In this document: piece by piece, positions 34,301-44,783 of the stretch
How positions within the stretch are numbered: position 1 is the stretch's first letter
Layout of the letters: each line of letters begins with the position of its first letter
Program-made: the position numbers and the translations under genes
Notes under the pieces: model-generated
What the model was told of the DNA's origin: nothing
The model's database searches: none
What the model saw: the letters and a program-made list of their open reading frames with translations, nothing else
Source of the DNA: Apoda limacodes
Lineage: Eukaryota; Arthropoda; Insecta; Lepidoptera; Limacodidae
Length of the DNA: 64,000 nucleotides
NCBI GenBank assembly: GCA_946406115.1
Contig: OX291540.1
Location: forward strand, 5,328,563 to 5,392,562
Direction: 5' to 3'

Positions 34301-35964
34301 CACCTCAATGGGAGACCTAATAGGTTTAAGCCGCCAAAATAAACGAGTTTCGAAAAGGCTTTGATAACTACCATGCAAAATGTTTCACTCCCTTGACCCT
34401 TACGACGGGTGAGTCGCTACATTGATTTAGATTGCGTCCATACGGACAGCGCTCATCGTGATATACAACTAGCTAAGCTTTTAGTTTCACTGAGAGATCA
34501 AATCTAAATTAATTATATCCGGAAAATAACTAAAATTACCAACTGACATAACGCGCAGAAGTCCGAAGTGGCAGTGGGCTGTTCATATATGGATAAACAT
34601 ATATTGTTGAGTATGCGATTCGACACCTTCATGCGTCATCATATCCTAGTCGCGAGGAAAGAATTTAGACTTAGTATTTAACAATTTAAAAGTGAAAGTA
34701 TGGTATTCTTGGTGTAAAGGAACCCAAGCTTCAATCCTCTTCAGCGGATTTAACAGCATCCAAGAAAAACCAATACTACTCTTTCTTCGCCACAGTGTTT
34801 ATTGATTGCGGATTTCCAAAGTGCGCAAAGATAAACGCAATCGTCAAATAAAAATAAACAACGTGGGCGATTGACAGTTGATTACGTGTGGCATGTAAAT
34901 AACGCGGGTGCGTTCGCCTAATCTAGAAAAAAGAATGTTGGTTGCACTGTCAATTTCGGCAAGTGCGAATTCCCACCTACATCTATACAGAACATATATT
35001 ATGTAAAGTCTGATAGCCAATAGAGCAGGCATGCGTAGGATGCCTTCCAGCTCAATGAATCAACGAACTGAACAGGGTGGATGGTAGTCGTTGCAAGCGA
35101 GAAGAAAGGAAGCAAGGGATATGGCGCACCACGGATAAAGCGTATGTACAGCTGTTGATTAAAAAATTAGCTGATCAACCCATCTTATACACATTCTGAT
35201 TGCGAAGATAAAGACGTTAAGTCAGGTAATAGCTCGCATTAAATTACAACAGTACAGATACATGTATGAGTGTCCCGAGTACGAACTGACTTATGACTTA
35301 TCCATCTATGCTTTGCGTTGTAAGATCGATCCACTGAAAAAAAGGATGACTAAACCAGTTTAGCTATTCGAAATTTACTAAGTAATAACCAAACTTTTGT
35401 TATAATTAAACAACTGATGCGCTGCATATAACTTATATTTAATCTACTATTAGAGATTAAGTTTTATAGTCACCAAATAATGTTACCAGTAGATAAAATT
35501 TGTGTTATTGACAGCTAATCTTTTTTTTCAGTGTCACGGCGTGCTGACGTGCGTGATGTGAAGATGCGTGAGCGCAATTTCCTAAGGAAAATAACATACT
35601 TATTTAAATTAATTAAATATAAAATTACGGTTTCACGTATGTATTAATTTTTCTTTAATCTTTTATCTATTTAACAACTCATGAAACCTCGGGTGATAGA
35701 AAAACGTAAAACAACTGAAAGAACTGTGTATCAAGCAGCTATGTGAACCGACGAACCAGTTCTTGGAAAAGAGGACCGGTTCTGCAATCCTAGTTCCTCT
35801 ATTCCATACCATCTGAGGTTCAAACTGTTCGATGTCAAAAATTAAAAAGTGACGTATGCTTGTGTGAAATAAACACGATATAAATAAAATAAACATCACT
35901 GGCGCAACATGAAGTGTCGTCCGGAAATACAACTCAGGCGAGTTAACGTGAATCGCGTAGTTAT
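34301..35964. other. Unassigned spacer
   Basis: Mostly featureless. A 113-codon minus-strand frame (35663-36004) is formed by chance read-through from the short family C fragment at its end and is not a gene. Confidence 0.35.
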
Positions 35965-36008
35965 TAATCCTAGAGAAAACTTTGGCAGGGAGCTCATTCC
36001 ACAACTTA
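35965..36008 (-). repeat. LINE family C coding fragment
   Basis: Plus-strand GAAAACTTTGGCAGGGAGCT and CATTCCACAAC; on the minus strand this reads LWNELPAKVFS, the C-terminal phrase also seen at 62960-63545 and 48501-48860. Only about 44 bases survive. Confidence 0.5.
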
Positions 36009-36149
36009 ACCCTTTACCATGTCAAATAGAAAAAAATATGTGTTCGCAATTGTTCGGTGTGCGCAAGCGCTCTTTTTAGCTTCCACTTTCCGCAATTAGT
36101 CGCAATTAGAGGTTCTTATCGAAACACACTTCCTAGTAGTCACTGACAA

Positions 36150-38440
36150 CCCAAACTGGGAAAATATGGAACAAAAAGAACCAACCCCTACCAACTAGTA
36201 CAGCAGACTAAGTTGTGTGGGCAGTTGAACAGTTTCGGCCCTTCAACTCGGCTGGCCTAGACAACATATTTCCAGCACTCTTGAATTGGGGACAAAAAAC
36301 AGTTATGCCACACCTAGTCAACATATACAGAGCTTCTATAGCTCATAACTACATACCTCATCAGTAAAGAGAAGTCAAAGTCATATTCTTACCAAAACCA
36401 GGTAAAACCGACTACACACAGGCGAAATCTTATAGGCCAATCAGCCTGACCTCCTTCATGCTGAAGACTTTCGAGAGGCTAACTGATAGGTATCTAAGGG
36501 AAAGTGCACTAACGAGCATGCCATTGCACCGCGAACAACATGCCAATAGAAAGGGCAGACCAACAGAATCGGCTATACACGCTGAACTATAGAAGCAGCC
36601 CTCTCCGATAAGTTAATGACACTAGGTGCTTTAATTGACATAGAAGGAGCGTTCGACAAAACGAAATTAAACAGCACTAGCTTAGCTCTTAGAAGATTAG
36701 GAATCAAACAAACCATCAGTGGGTGGATTGATCAACTTCTGAAATTAAGAGTACAATTCACAGTTAACTCCACTACGAGAGGTATTGTAGCCAAATGCTT
36801 TCCACAAGGAGGGTACTGCTGTGGAACATTGTGGTGGACGACCTGTTGAAACGTCTCAACGACAGATGCTACAACACAGCTGGTTACGCAGACGAAATCA
36901 CTATTCTAATTTTATAGGTAACTCAGAAAACATTATCTGCACTCGCATGCAACTTGCCCACAGAATCATGGAAAAATGGTGTAACTACTATAAACTGACG
37001 GTAAACCCCAACAAAAAAGAACTAATCCTTTTTACAAACAAAAGAAAAATTCAAATGAATACCATGCCAAAATTATTTAAGATTGAGCTTACTCTTCCGA
37101 GCGGATTCAAATACCTTGAGGTAATTTTAGACCACAAGATGAATTGGCATAAGCATCTAAACACAAAAATAACCAAGGCATGTACAACTTTCTGGCAATG
37201 CACAAGACTAATAGGCAAGAAATGGGGCCTAAAGCCATCCATAACCCTATGGCTTTATACAGCCATAATACGACCCAAGCTAACGTATGTTGCAGTAGTT
37301 TGGTGGCCACGATCGCAGCTAAACACAGTAAAAAACAAACTAGAAAGCCTGCAACGACTTGCCTGCTTGACAGCCACGGGCTGTATGAAAACGACGCCCA
37401 CGACAACACTAGAGGACTCCTCCACCTTGTAATTCAACAAGAAGCTGCCGCTGCAGCAATACGACTTGAGAAAATAGGGCTCTAGAAAAAGGACAACAGA
37501 CAAGTAGGCAACGGGCTTCCAATGATAGAAGCGACATGTGACATCATCCCAAAAACCTTTGTCTTTAACAAAAGATACCGTATCCAGCTTCTTGAAGGAG
37601 AAAAGGATATAGCTCTGACATACATGAAGTTAGGATCTACACTTATGGCGCTAAAACAGACTGTGAGACGGGCGCAGGAGTATTCTCCCATGACCTGAAC
37701 ATCAACATACTAACGAGCTTAGGAGCACTCGACACCATCTTACAGGCAGAATGTGTTGGAATCACCCGAGCTGCAACAGCGGTCTTGTCTAGAGACATAA
37801 GTGATACATCGATATGCATTATTTCTGACAGTGTCGCTGTGCTACAAGCTCTCAATAACAACTGCATCAACAGTGGACTAATCCTGGAGTATCACTGTGA
37901 ACTGCAAAAATTGCATTGAAGAATCGAGTTACTCTTCAATGGATACGTGGTCAGAGTGGGTTCCTAGGCAATGATGCGGCGGATCACTTGGCAAAGGGAG
38001 AATCGAGCACTAAAAGAATGGGACCTGAACTAATTGTACCGATATCATTCATCCAACTCAAAACGTGGTAACGAGACAGAACCTTACATGTACACAACAA
38101 ACAGTGGGCGAATTTTTTGCACAAGCTGTTAGAACTTAGTAGGAAAAACCTACGCTACATAGTTGGCATAACAACAGGTTACTGTCCGCTTTTTCAATAT
38201 CGGTGATACCGACAGTCCCCCATGCTTGTTACTTGGGAGCCGAGGAGAAAACTTCTTACGTGGTCCTACACTGCAAAAGCGTGAGCGAACAACGGACAAA
38301 GCTCCTTAAGAATCCACAAACTATGATAGAGGAGATTTCTGGTGATGTTCAAAGTTCAACCTCATGAGACCATGTTTGGACTCATTTTAGCTTGCTTTAT
38401 ATTTCATTATAAGTTTTTAGATTTTTGCGTTACATTAATA
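36150..38440 (+). pseudogene. Decayed LINE with RT and RNase H (I/LOA/R1-like group)
   Basis: Reading across frames gives AKSYRPISLTSFMLKTFERL (RT motif 1-2), LIDIEGAFDKT (motif A), PQGGY (motif B), AGYADEITI (motif C, where YADD has become YADE) and LTVNPNKKE (thumb side). Then comes an RNase H region with IISDSVAVLQAL and NDAADHLAKG, and a C-terminal YIVGITTGYCPL followed by a C/H-rich segment ending near 38366. There are several stops and frameshifts, and the endonuclease is missing at the 5' side. The RNase H points to the I/LOA/R1 group and not to RTE. It is a dead 5'-truncated copy, ending in an A-rich tail about 38430-38460. The 100- to 200-codon ORFs inside are pieces of it. Confidence 0.75.
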
Positions 38441-38448
38441 ATTTAAAA

Positions 38449-38843
38449 ATAAAAAAGCGGTAATGAACTCGTCATTATGCAATTTTAACAAAATACCTTT
38501 TTCCGACGTTTCAACTGGGTTACAGCCTTGGTCACGGGTAGACTGGCAGTGCGTGGTTCGTCTTTATACCTGTCATAATCACTACACACAAAACTATAGG
38601 TGTCCTCGGGTGCGTTCGTTGATAAAACTCGAGAGTTGTATTTCCCTATGATATTTGTATCCACCATTACGATTGCAGTTCTTATGCCAATTGTCATTCA
38701 TGATGCTAACAAAATGTCGAGAATCTTTTACGTCACCGTAAGCACCGACAGTCTACCTGTCACCAAGGCTGGTGTAACACATCCGAAACGTCAGGAGAAA
38801 GGTATTTTGCCAAATAACGACGCGTTTAATCCCGTTTTATTAT
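38449..38843. mobile_element. Foldback/MITE-like element with about 95-bp inverted arms
   Basis: The left arm (38449-38545) contains ACAAAATACCTTTTTCCGAC, CCTTGGTCACGGGTAGACTG; the reverse complement of the right arm (about 38736-38843) reads GCAAAATACCTTTCTCCTGAC and CCTTGGTGACAGGTAGACTG. The outer parts also pair (AAGCGGTAATGAACTCGTCA against AACGGGATTAAACGCGTCG). The roughly 190-base centre is unique. It lies directly after the A-rich tail of the LINE. The ORFs crossing it on both strands follow from the inverted symmetry and are not genes. Confidence 0.7.
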
Positions 38844-39426
38844 TTTGTTTTATATTTCGTCAAAGTCATTGACGTATATTGTCTCCTTAAAATGACTGGT
38901 AACAGAATAAAGCTGTAACTTTAAATTTGCATGTATAGTCGCTGAACTAATCATGTGAGTAAGGATGACGTCATCGAGCTAGACTATTGTACATAGTGTA
39001 AGTATTAAAGCTTATGCAATGACATACTTTTTAACAACACTATATTGAACAAACAATCTATCTGTTAAATTATTTATTTTGTTTATACATGTGGATGTCT
39101 ATTAATTGACTTACTGCTTTTATAGGCTTAGCTATCTGAAATTAACAGTTTTTTTATTGGTATAGCCTGTTAATATTAGCTGTTGAGTAAAGGCGTATTT
39201 TGTTCGCAGATTCAATGCGTCTATAATCTAGCCAAAGTTGGAAAGACACACCTGTAAAAATCTAAGCTTACCTCTATTGTTGGATTAGTACATTTTTACG
39301 GTTTACAAACTAAACCTATGGAAAATCTGCCGCAAGAAATTGCATGAAATAAAATTAATAGGGGTTTAAATATGAAATTGCAGATTAAACGCAGTGGCCA
39401 CTTTGAATACTAATTAAACCTGCACA
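38844..39426. other. Unassigned spacer
   Basis: No coding evidence. The end near 39310 could contain more of the mariner relic (ENLPQEIA-like) but nothing firm. Confidence 0.35.
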
Positions 39427-39830
39427 ATGTCAGGTTTCGGAATGAATGAAAGATTGGTATGGTATGACGTTGGCATTCCAACAACATTGACTCATTTGCA
39501 GCAAATCCCATTGTTTCTCTATGATAACGCCAGACCTCACACTGCTTATGACACAGTTTTAACACTACAAGAACTACAGTTAGAAACCATCTGTCATTCT
39601 CCGTACTTACCAGACCTATTGCACCGACCGCCTACCACCTTTTTCGCGATTTGGACATTTTTTTCGACAGGAAAAAAATTTCCTCCCAGGCAGCGGTACA
39701 AAATGCTTCACACAGTTTGTAGAGTCCAGGTCTGCAGAGTCTTATCGGAAAGTTTTAAGTGATATTTCTATTTGATGGCTGAAATTTATAAATAATGAGG
39801 GTAGATACTTTGATCAAATAAATATATTTC
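39427..39830 (+). pseudogene. Mariner-family transposase relic
   Basis: Reads LFLYDNARPHTA (the second catalytic Asp in the mariner DNARPH motif), HSPYLPDL (equivalent to the YSPDLAP block), then after a frameshift AYHLFRDLDIFF, QAAVQNA, ESRSAESYRKVLSDISI and a downstream GRYFDQ-like end. The third catalytic Asp region (PTDYH) is damaged. The N-terminal half and inverted repeats are not seen. It is an inactive partial copy. Confidence 0.7.
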
Positions 39831-40084
39831 ATCCTACATAAAAAATATAATAGAACTAGCATTCAAGACATTGGGATCAACAAAATTATTATTATTTATT
39901 ATTTTAATTCTTTATCTCTACTTACAAGAAGAGAATTTGATGGAATGGAGGTAGAATTAGCCATCCCTTCTACCGTACCAGAATACTTAATAGCACTCTA
40001 GGAAACTCGCATGTTTGGGGGTTGTTTTCGTGAAGCTAACGTGTATTCTTAGAATATTCCATAGAATGCCAGTAGAACATTCTC

Positions 40085-40640
40085 ATAGTTCTATTCACTG
40101 CTAAGAAAACCCCATTCATTGAGGTCCCACAATTCCAGAAAACACTTCTCACCACCTCTAAGAGCATTAGGATTTTTGGTGTTAACATTTCCAGCGATGT
40201 TGACAGACAAGGTGAAGCTGGCGTCCAAAAAACTTGATGTACTCAACAGCGCGAAGCAGTGTTTCACGTTAGGGCAGAGGTTAATTGCTGCTTCACAAGT
40301 CGCAAATCTGGCCCCATATGGAGTGCTGCTGCCATCTCTGGGTGGGTGCACACGGATACCAGCTTGGCTCTTTTGACTCGGTTCAACGACGGGCTGAGAG
40401 AATTGTCGACAATCCCAAAATCACAAGCCGTATCGAACCCTTAAGTGTGGGCAGAGTTTGCATCCCTATGTGTGTTCTACCCCTTGTACAATGGGATCTG
40501 TTCTGTTCTCTTGGTTCCACTGATGGATTACACTAATGGGTCCAGTAGGATTTTAGAGCAGTCATGGCTTCGCTACTCAATACGGGCGGAGCTACAAGGT
40601 TTTGTGAATACTTTCGGTGCAGACCGTATCACCATTTTGT
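40085..40640 (+). pseudogene. LINE family C ORF2 fragment (CR1/jockey-like)
   Basis: Across three frames the plus strand reads LTDKVKLASKKLDVLN, SQIWPHMECCCHLWVGA, FDSVQRRAERIVDNPKITSR and SVGRVCIPMCVL. These follow one another as the RT-thumb to C-terminal region of a CR1/jockey-like LINE, and overlap the same region in the 62960-63545 copy. There is no catalytic RT motif here and the end lacks the poly-A tail, so it is an internal fragment. The short overlapping ORFs are frames of this one relic. Confidence 0.65.
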
Positions 40641-40730
40641 CACACTAACCAACTTCCTACTTAACCATCATACTAGCTAGTCAGTAAAATAAACAAAAAT
40701 GAAAGTTGGAACACGATCAATATATTATTA

Positions 40731-40764
40731 GGTATGTATATTTGCGGTCAGAAAATGTTTACCA
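40731..40764 (+). repeat. Left terminal inverted repeat of the Tc1-like element
   Basis: Carries GCGGTCAGAAAATGTTTACC, matched in reverse complement by 42661-42694. The outer bases (GGTATGTATA against GGTTATGTAC) are less conserved. Confidence 0.8.
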
Positions 40765-40883
40765 CCTTAAGGATCACAATTGCATGCACACATTTAAGTC
40801 ACAAGTTCTAAATGTCTATTTCATAATAATTTGATTTACCATAGATTACCTTTTTTCTAATATGACAATCAATCACTCTAGGA

Positions 40884-41282
40884 CAGGGATGGCGAACCTT
40901 TATTAATGAATGTGCCATTTTCTATGAAAAAAACAATACTGTACCTATGACGTGCCGTCAAAAAATCTGGGTTATTTAATAATAATGGAAAAAAATTAAA
41001 CGAATTGCTATTAACTTAAAGCTACTTAGATACTTGCAGCTCGAAATGCTTACAGCAATCGAAATATTTATATTCAAATAAAAAAAAAATTAGTGTGATT
41101 TCTGCTGTTGCAAATTAGGTGCTAAAAATCTCACATGAGGGCAGGCTCGTACTTTGTTACTAAGCAGTATGGAAGCTAAGCTAGAGTTCATTTCTAAAAA
41201 TGACTTGCAAGCATACGTAGGTGAAAATAGAAATTTCATAAATGATTGGCGTGCCTGAATTGCCAAGGGTTCGCCATCTCTG
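40884..41282. mobile_element. hAT-like MITE nested in the Tc1-like element
   Basis: A 399-bp element starting CAGGGATGGCGAACCTT and ending in the inverted counterpart (CAGAGATGGCGAACCCTT read from the right). It is flanked on both sides by the identical 8-bp sequence CTCTAGGA (40876-40883 and 41283-41290). An 8-bp target duplication and CAG...CTG ends are diagnostic of hAT transposition. There is no ORF. It inserted after the Tc1-like copy and did not hit its transposase frame. Confidence 0.85.
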
Positions 41283-41410
41283 CTCTAGGAGATGGACGGA
41301 CTACTATAAAGTTTTAATATATAGAAAACCTTCTTTGAAAAAACTAATATTTTAGTTTTTTAAATAAGAATTTGAAGAAATAATAAAATAGACACTTCAA
41401 AAACCTTAAT

Positions 41411-42409
41411 TTAATATCTAGTATAAACTCCCTCTGCAGCTATGACGGCACGTAGTCTATCTCGCATAGATGCAACAAGACGCGTGCATATATCAGTACC
41501 TCTGATATCATCCCATACTTGAGCACAGTGTGATCTAAGAGCTTGAGGGTTTCTTTCATTTTGACAGTCCCAGCGTTGAACCATAAGCCCCCATAAATTG
41601 TTAATAGGGTTTAAATCAGCAGACCGAGCGGGCCATTGAATGGGACGAATGTCACGGTGCAGGTTGAACCACGCCATAGTAGCACGGGCTGTGTGTATCA
41701 GTGCATTATCTTGAACGTAAGTAATGTGTGGGAATTCCGTTGCGGGATACACTACGCGCACAGTAGGCAGCATCACTTCTTCTAAAAGCCACACATAATT
41801 AATGGCCGTAGCCCTATTCTCTTACGACGCCAGTTCTCCGACGCCGTCAAGGCTCATCCTCCCCCATAAGTTTACTGTAATGCGACCTGACTCGTTTTGA
41901 GGCACAATATGACCTTCATCATACCGAGTTCGATAGTAGCGCCATAAAGTTAATCTTCCGATTTGGCTTGATTTAAAAGTTTTTTCATCGGTAAATATAG
42001 TATTCGACCAATCAAAATCGAGATGTCGTCGCGCAAAGTTAAGCCGGGCTGTTTTGTGGTGAGGTTTCAGCTCCACTTTAATAGCATGGTGTCTGTAGTG
42101 TAGTCCAACATTGTGCAAAGCTCGTCGGATCGTCCGAGCACTCACACAAGCAGCAAAATAACTAGTTGGTGTGAAACCATTCTCTTCGTAACGACGAATG
42201 ATTTCTGTTATTTGGGCGGCGGTTAGTATCGGTCGTCGTCCTGAATTATTTCTATGATCTGTTATTTGCCCTTCTTCGCCGTGACGCCTAATCCAAAACC
42301 TCACAGTGAATCGCGATATATTGAGTTCTCGTGATATAGCACTAATACTATGTCCATCTTCGAAGATAAATATTATTTGAGCCCTTTGCTCCAGGGCTAA
42401 ACTTGCCAT
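41411..42409 (-). pseudogene. Tc1-like transposase, one nonsense codon
   Basis: A 332-residue frame, close to full Tc1 length. N-terminal helix-turn-helix sequence (EQRAQIIFIFEDGHSISAIS) is followed by a SGRRP linker (about 56-60). Catalytic blocks are TDEKTF (Asp141) and YVQDNALIHTA (Asp234). In the third block, ADLNPINNLW, the acidic residue expected after PI is Asn (residue 270). A TAA at 41822-41824 replaces codon 196; the frame continues unbroken on the far side for 136 codons. The ATG is at 42409. So the enzyme carries two lesions: the stop and the missing third acidic residue. It would normally bind its TIRs in the nucleus and cut at TA targets. No expression signal is visible beyond the TIRs. 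Confidence 0.85.
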
Positions 42410-42660
42410 TTTATTTCGTTATGAAAAAATCTTTTGTAAAATTTTACTCTTGTCAAAACGACGATCAAACAATATTTTTTGATAAATGTCATTTCAACAA
42501 ATAAAGATATTAGTTCCATTACCAAAAGAGTGATCAATAACTCTTGTTGTTTTTCCCGAAGCGTCATTTTGCATAATAGCTTTTGAAAGGTAATAAGTAA
42601 CTTGATATGGCATTTTACACTTATTGAAAAAAGTGTGATATAGAATCTAATTTCAAAACT

Positions 42661-42694
42661 GGTAAACATTTTCTGACCGCGACCGTACATAACC
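42661..42694 (-). repeat. Right terminal inverted repeat of the Tc1-like element
   Basis: Plus-strand GGTAAACATTTTCTGACCGC, the inverted match of 40745-40764. Confidence 0.8.
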
Positions 42695-42722
42695 TAACTG
42701 GAAACAAAACAGCAACTGAAAA

Positions 42723-42800
42723 TCCATACTTATATTATAAATGCGAAAGTAACTCTGTCTGTCTGTTCACTTCTCTTCACGCCTTAACCGCTATATTATT
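42723..42800 (+). mobile_element. Helitron-like 5' end fragment
   Basis: TCCATACTTATATTATAAAT, then GCGAAAGTAACTCTGTCTGT and TTCACGCCTTAACCGCTAT, matching the first 80 bases of the 20273-20503 element. It is cut off by the next repeat. Confidence 0.55.
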
Positions 42801-42930
42801 CCTTATCAGCCTTATACGTAACCATTGTAGGGGCACGGCCTACGCCCACTAAGGGGGTTAGGTCGATTGTGGAGCTCAAATTTTTTTTGACATATGCAGG
42901 TTTCCTCACGATGTTTTTGTTCACCGCTAA
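42801..42930 (-). repeat. SINE/LINE-tail interspersed repeat
   Basis: Contains AGGGGCACGGCCTACGCCCA and TGCAGGTTTCCTCACGATGT. The latter is the reverse of the tail of the SINE at 58677-58905; the former is shared with 3925-4085. It is a minus-oriented, truncated copy. Confidence 0.5.
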
Positions 42931-43261
42931 CCTAGTGGTGCCAATAATCAATGTACTTGAGAAATTAAGAAAGACTTATTTGTATACGCTGGGCTCAAAA
43001 CTCCGCCACTCAGGACAAGTCAAAACCCCTGGGCAACCACCCCCTTTTAGTATTGACAAAGTAAAAATCCGTGACAGACGGTCAGACGGACATACAGCCA
43101 CAGCCATAAGTGATCTGTTAAGGCCTAATTAAAACTATACAGTCCTGAAAGCCCTTCTATTTGGGTTTGCTCAAAAAGAAAACGTGATAGATGAGAATAA
43201 CAAACGACCAGAATCAAAAAGCACGAAAAACTAAATGAAAGACTCTTTAAATAAATCTCAT

Positions 43262-43267
43262 TTTATT
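43262..43267 (-). terminator. Polyadenylation signal of COX7A
   Basis: AATAAA on the minus strand, 20 bases beyond the stop codon of the COX7A frame. A GT/T-rich downstream element is not obvious. Confidence 0.55.
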
Positions 43268-43286
43268 TAAATTTTTTACGTTATAC

Positions 43287-43574
43287 TCATGAGGATGATG
43301 CTCTCCAGCTGTTGGGTTTAGCGAAAAAGTAAATAGTTTCAATGCTTAGGGCTACTCCAACGACGCTTAATACTAAAGTTGCTGCGTACAACACCTGGTC
43401 ACAAAATCCGCCCTTCAGAAATATTGGCTTCCCATCCTCAACCTGAAAGTCAGCTTGGAGTTTCTTGAGCTTCGATATGTCTCTTGGTTTCGGCACACTG
43501 TCACGAAGCGTCGAACTTGTCGATATACCACGGAGAAAAATAAACCTTGAAGCACTTTTGTACATATTTCTCAT
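43287..43574 (-). CDS. COX7A: Cytochrome c oxidase subunit 7A
   Basis: Encodes 95 residues. Residues 1-24 (MRNMYKSASRFIFLRGISTS at the start) are basic, hydroxyl-rich and free of acids, as in a mitochondrial matrix presequence. KLKKLQADFQVEDGKPIFLK (35-54) is the conserved COX7A block; one membrane helix spans about 61-84 and AKPNSW (85-90) is the family's C-terminal signature. The subunit is a nuclear-encoded single-pass part of complex IV in the inner membrane that helps form supercomplexes. ATG 43574 is the first Met and gives the complete presequence. The stop is followed by a poly(A) signal at 43262-43267. The frame is a single exon, so a retrocopy or tissue-specific paralogue is possible, though no poly-A tract or flanking duplication is seen. 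Length and motifs are intact and no lesion is visible. Confidence 0.9.
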   Translation of the reverse strand: MRNMYKSASRFIFLRGISTSSTLRDSVPKPRDISKLKKLQADFQVEDGKPIFLKGGFCDQVLYAATLVLSVVGVALSIETIYFFAKPNSWRASSS

Positions 43575-43940
43575 TTTTTAGTTTTTTACTCGAAAAGATT
43601 GTGAAAAATTAAGAACTGATTTTTTTGACAGCTAAGTTACTTATTATTTTTATTTTTTGCCAATTTTTTTATTTTTGTCCACTTCTATGTTTTTTGTCGT
43701 ATATATTGGACAAAGAAGTAAGAAATTTAAATTTAATTAAAAGGCTGACTTCAAATATGTATAGGTTAGGTACACTTCTAAAAGTAAATAAATTTAATGT
43801 CAAAATTCACAAATTCACAAAAAACTTATTTACGGCTTTTTGGTTAGAAATTTCTCAATTTTTCCAATTTAAGTAACATTTTTTTTTATTTATTTTCTTA
43901 TGTTTTAGTAAGATTAATCCAAAGTCCCATCGTTATCGTG
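43575..43940. other. Upstream region of COX7A
   Basis: Very AT/T-rich, 366 bases to the satellite array. No TATA box or clear initiator is distinguishable from the background. A plus-strand frame at 43625-43876 starts with TTG, has no motif and is judged random. Confidence 0.35.
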
Positions 43941-44737
43941 TTGCATTCTGTAGTTCCGATGACCACTTTCCGTCATCACCATCAGACCTTAAATATCACC
44001 TAGGGGTATATAATATACTCGTTTAGACCATTCTAAAGAGCCCACACACGATGGGGTATGTCGTTGCATTCTGTAGTTCCGATAGCTACCTTCCATTATC
44101 ATCATATGATCTTAAATATCACCTAGGGGTATATTATGTACTCCTCAAGACCATTCTAAAGAGCCTACACACGATGGGGTATGTCGTTGCATTTTTTAGT
44201 TCCCATGGCCACCTTCTTTCATAATCATCAGACCTTAAATGTCACCTAGGGGTATATAATATACTCGTCAAGACTATTCTAAAGAGCCAACACACGATGA
44301 GGTATGTCGTTGAATTCTGTAGTTCCGATGGCCACCTTATTTCGTAATCTTCAGACCTTAAATGTCACCTAGGGGTATATAATATACTCGTCAAGACTAT
44401 TCTAAAGAGCCCACACACGATGGGGTATGTCGTTGCATTCTGTAGTTCCGATGACCACCTTCCATTATCATCATATGATCTTAAATATCACCTAGGGGTA
44501 TATTATGTACTTCTCAAGACCATTCTAAAGAGCCCACACACGATAGGGTATCTCGTTGTGTTCGGTAGTTCCGATGGCCACATTCTGTCATAATCATCAG
44601 ACCTTAAATGTCACCTAGGGGTATATTATGTATTCCTCAAGACCATTATAAAGAGCCCACACACGATAGGGTATCTTGTTGTGTTCGGTAGTTCCGATGG
44701 CCACTTTCCGTTATTATAATCAGACCTTAAATATCAC
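43941..44737. repeat. 123-bp satellite array, about 6.5 units
   Basis: The start TTGCATTCTGTAGTTCC (or its variant) falls at 43941, 44064, 44187, 44310, 44433, 44556 and 44679, an exact 123-base spacing each time. Every unit carries ATCACCTAGGGGTATAT and CACACGATGGGGTATG-type blocks. Units differ by substitutions only. Units 3 and 4 share ACTCGTCAAGACTATT, whereas 2, 5 and 6 share TATTATGTA. No unit encodes a repeated peptide that I recognise. Confidence 0.9.
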
Positions 44738-44783
44738 AACCTTTTACAACCAAATGAGTCAAGCATTGTATATTGCGTATAAT

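Larger units (their letters stand above)
40731..42694 (-). mobile_element. Tc1-like transposon
   Basis: The terminal inverted repeats are about 34 bases (40731-40764 and 42661-42694), sharing GCGGTCAGAAAATGTTTACC, with a one-base length difference in the outer part. TA dinucleotides lie immediately outside both ends (40729-40730, 42695-42696), as expected for Tc1/mariner integration. Inside is a transposase frame on the minus strand and, between the transposase stop and the left TIR, a nested hAT-type MITE. The element is 1,964 bp, or about 1,557 without the nested insertion and its duplication. Confidence 0.85.

Noticed and set aside
38463..38872. Overlapping ORFs on both strands
   Set aside because: They follow from the inverted arms of the foldback element.
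43941..44737. CRISPR-like repeat-spacer array
   Set aside because: The repeat unit is the entire 123 bases with no variable spacers, and the host is a eukaryote; it is a satellite.
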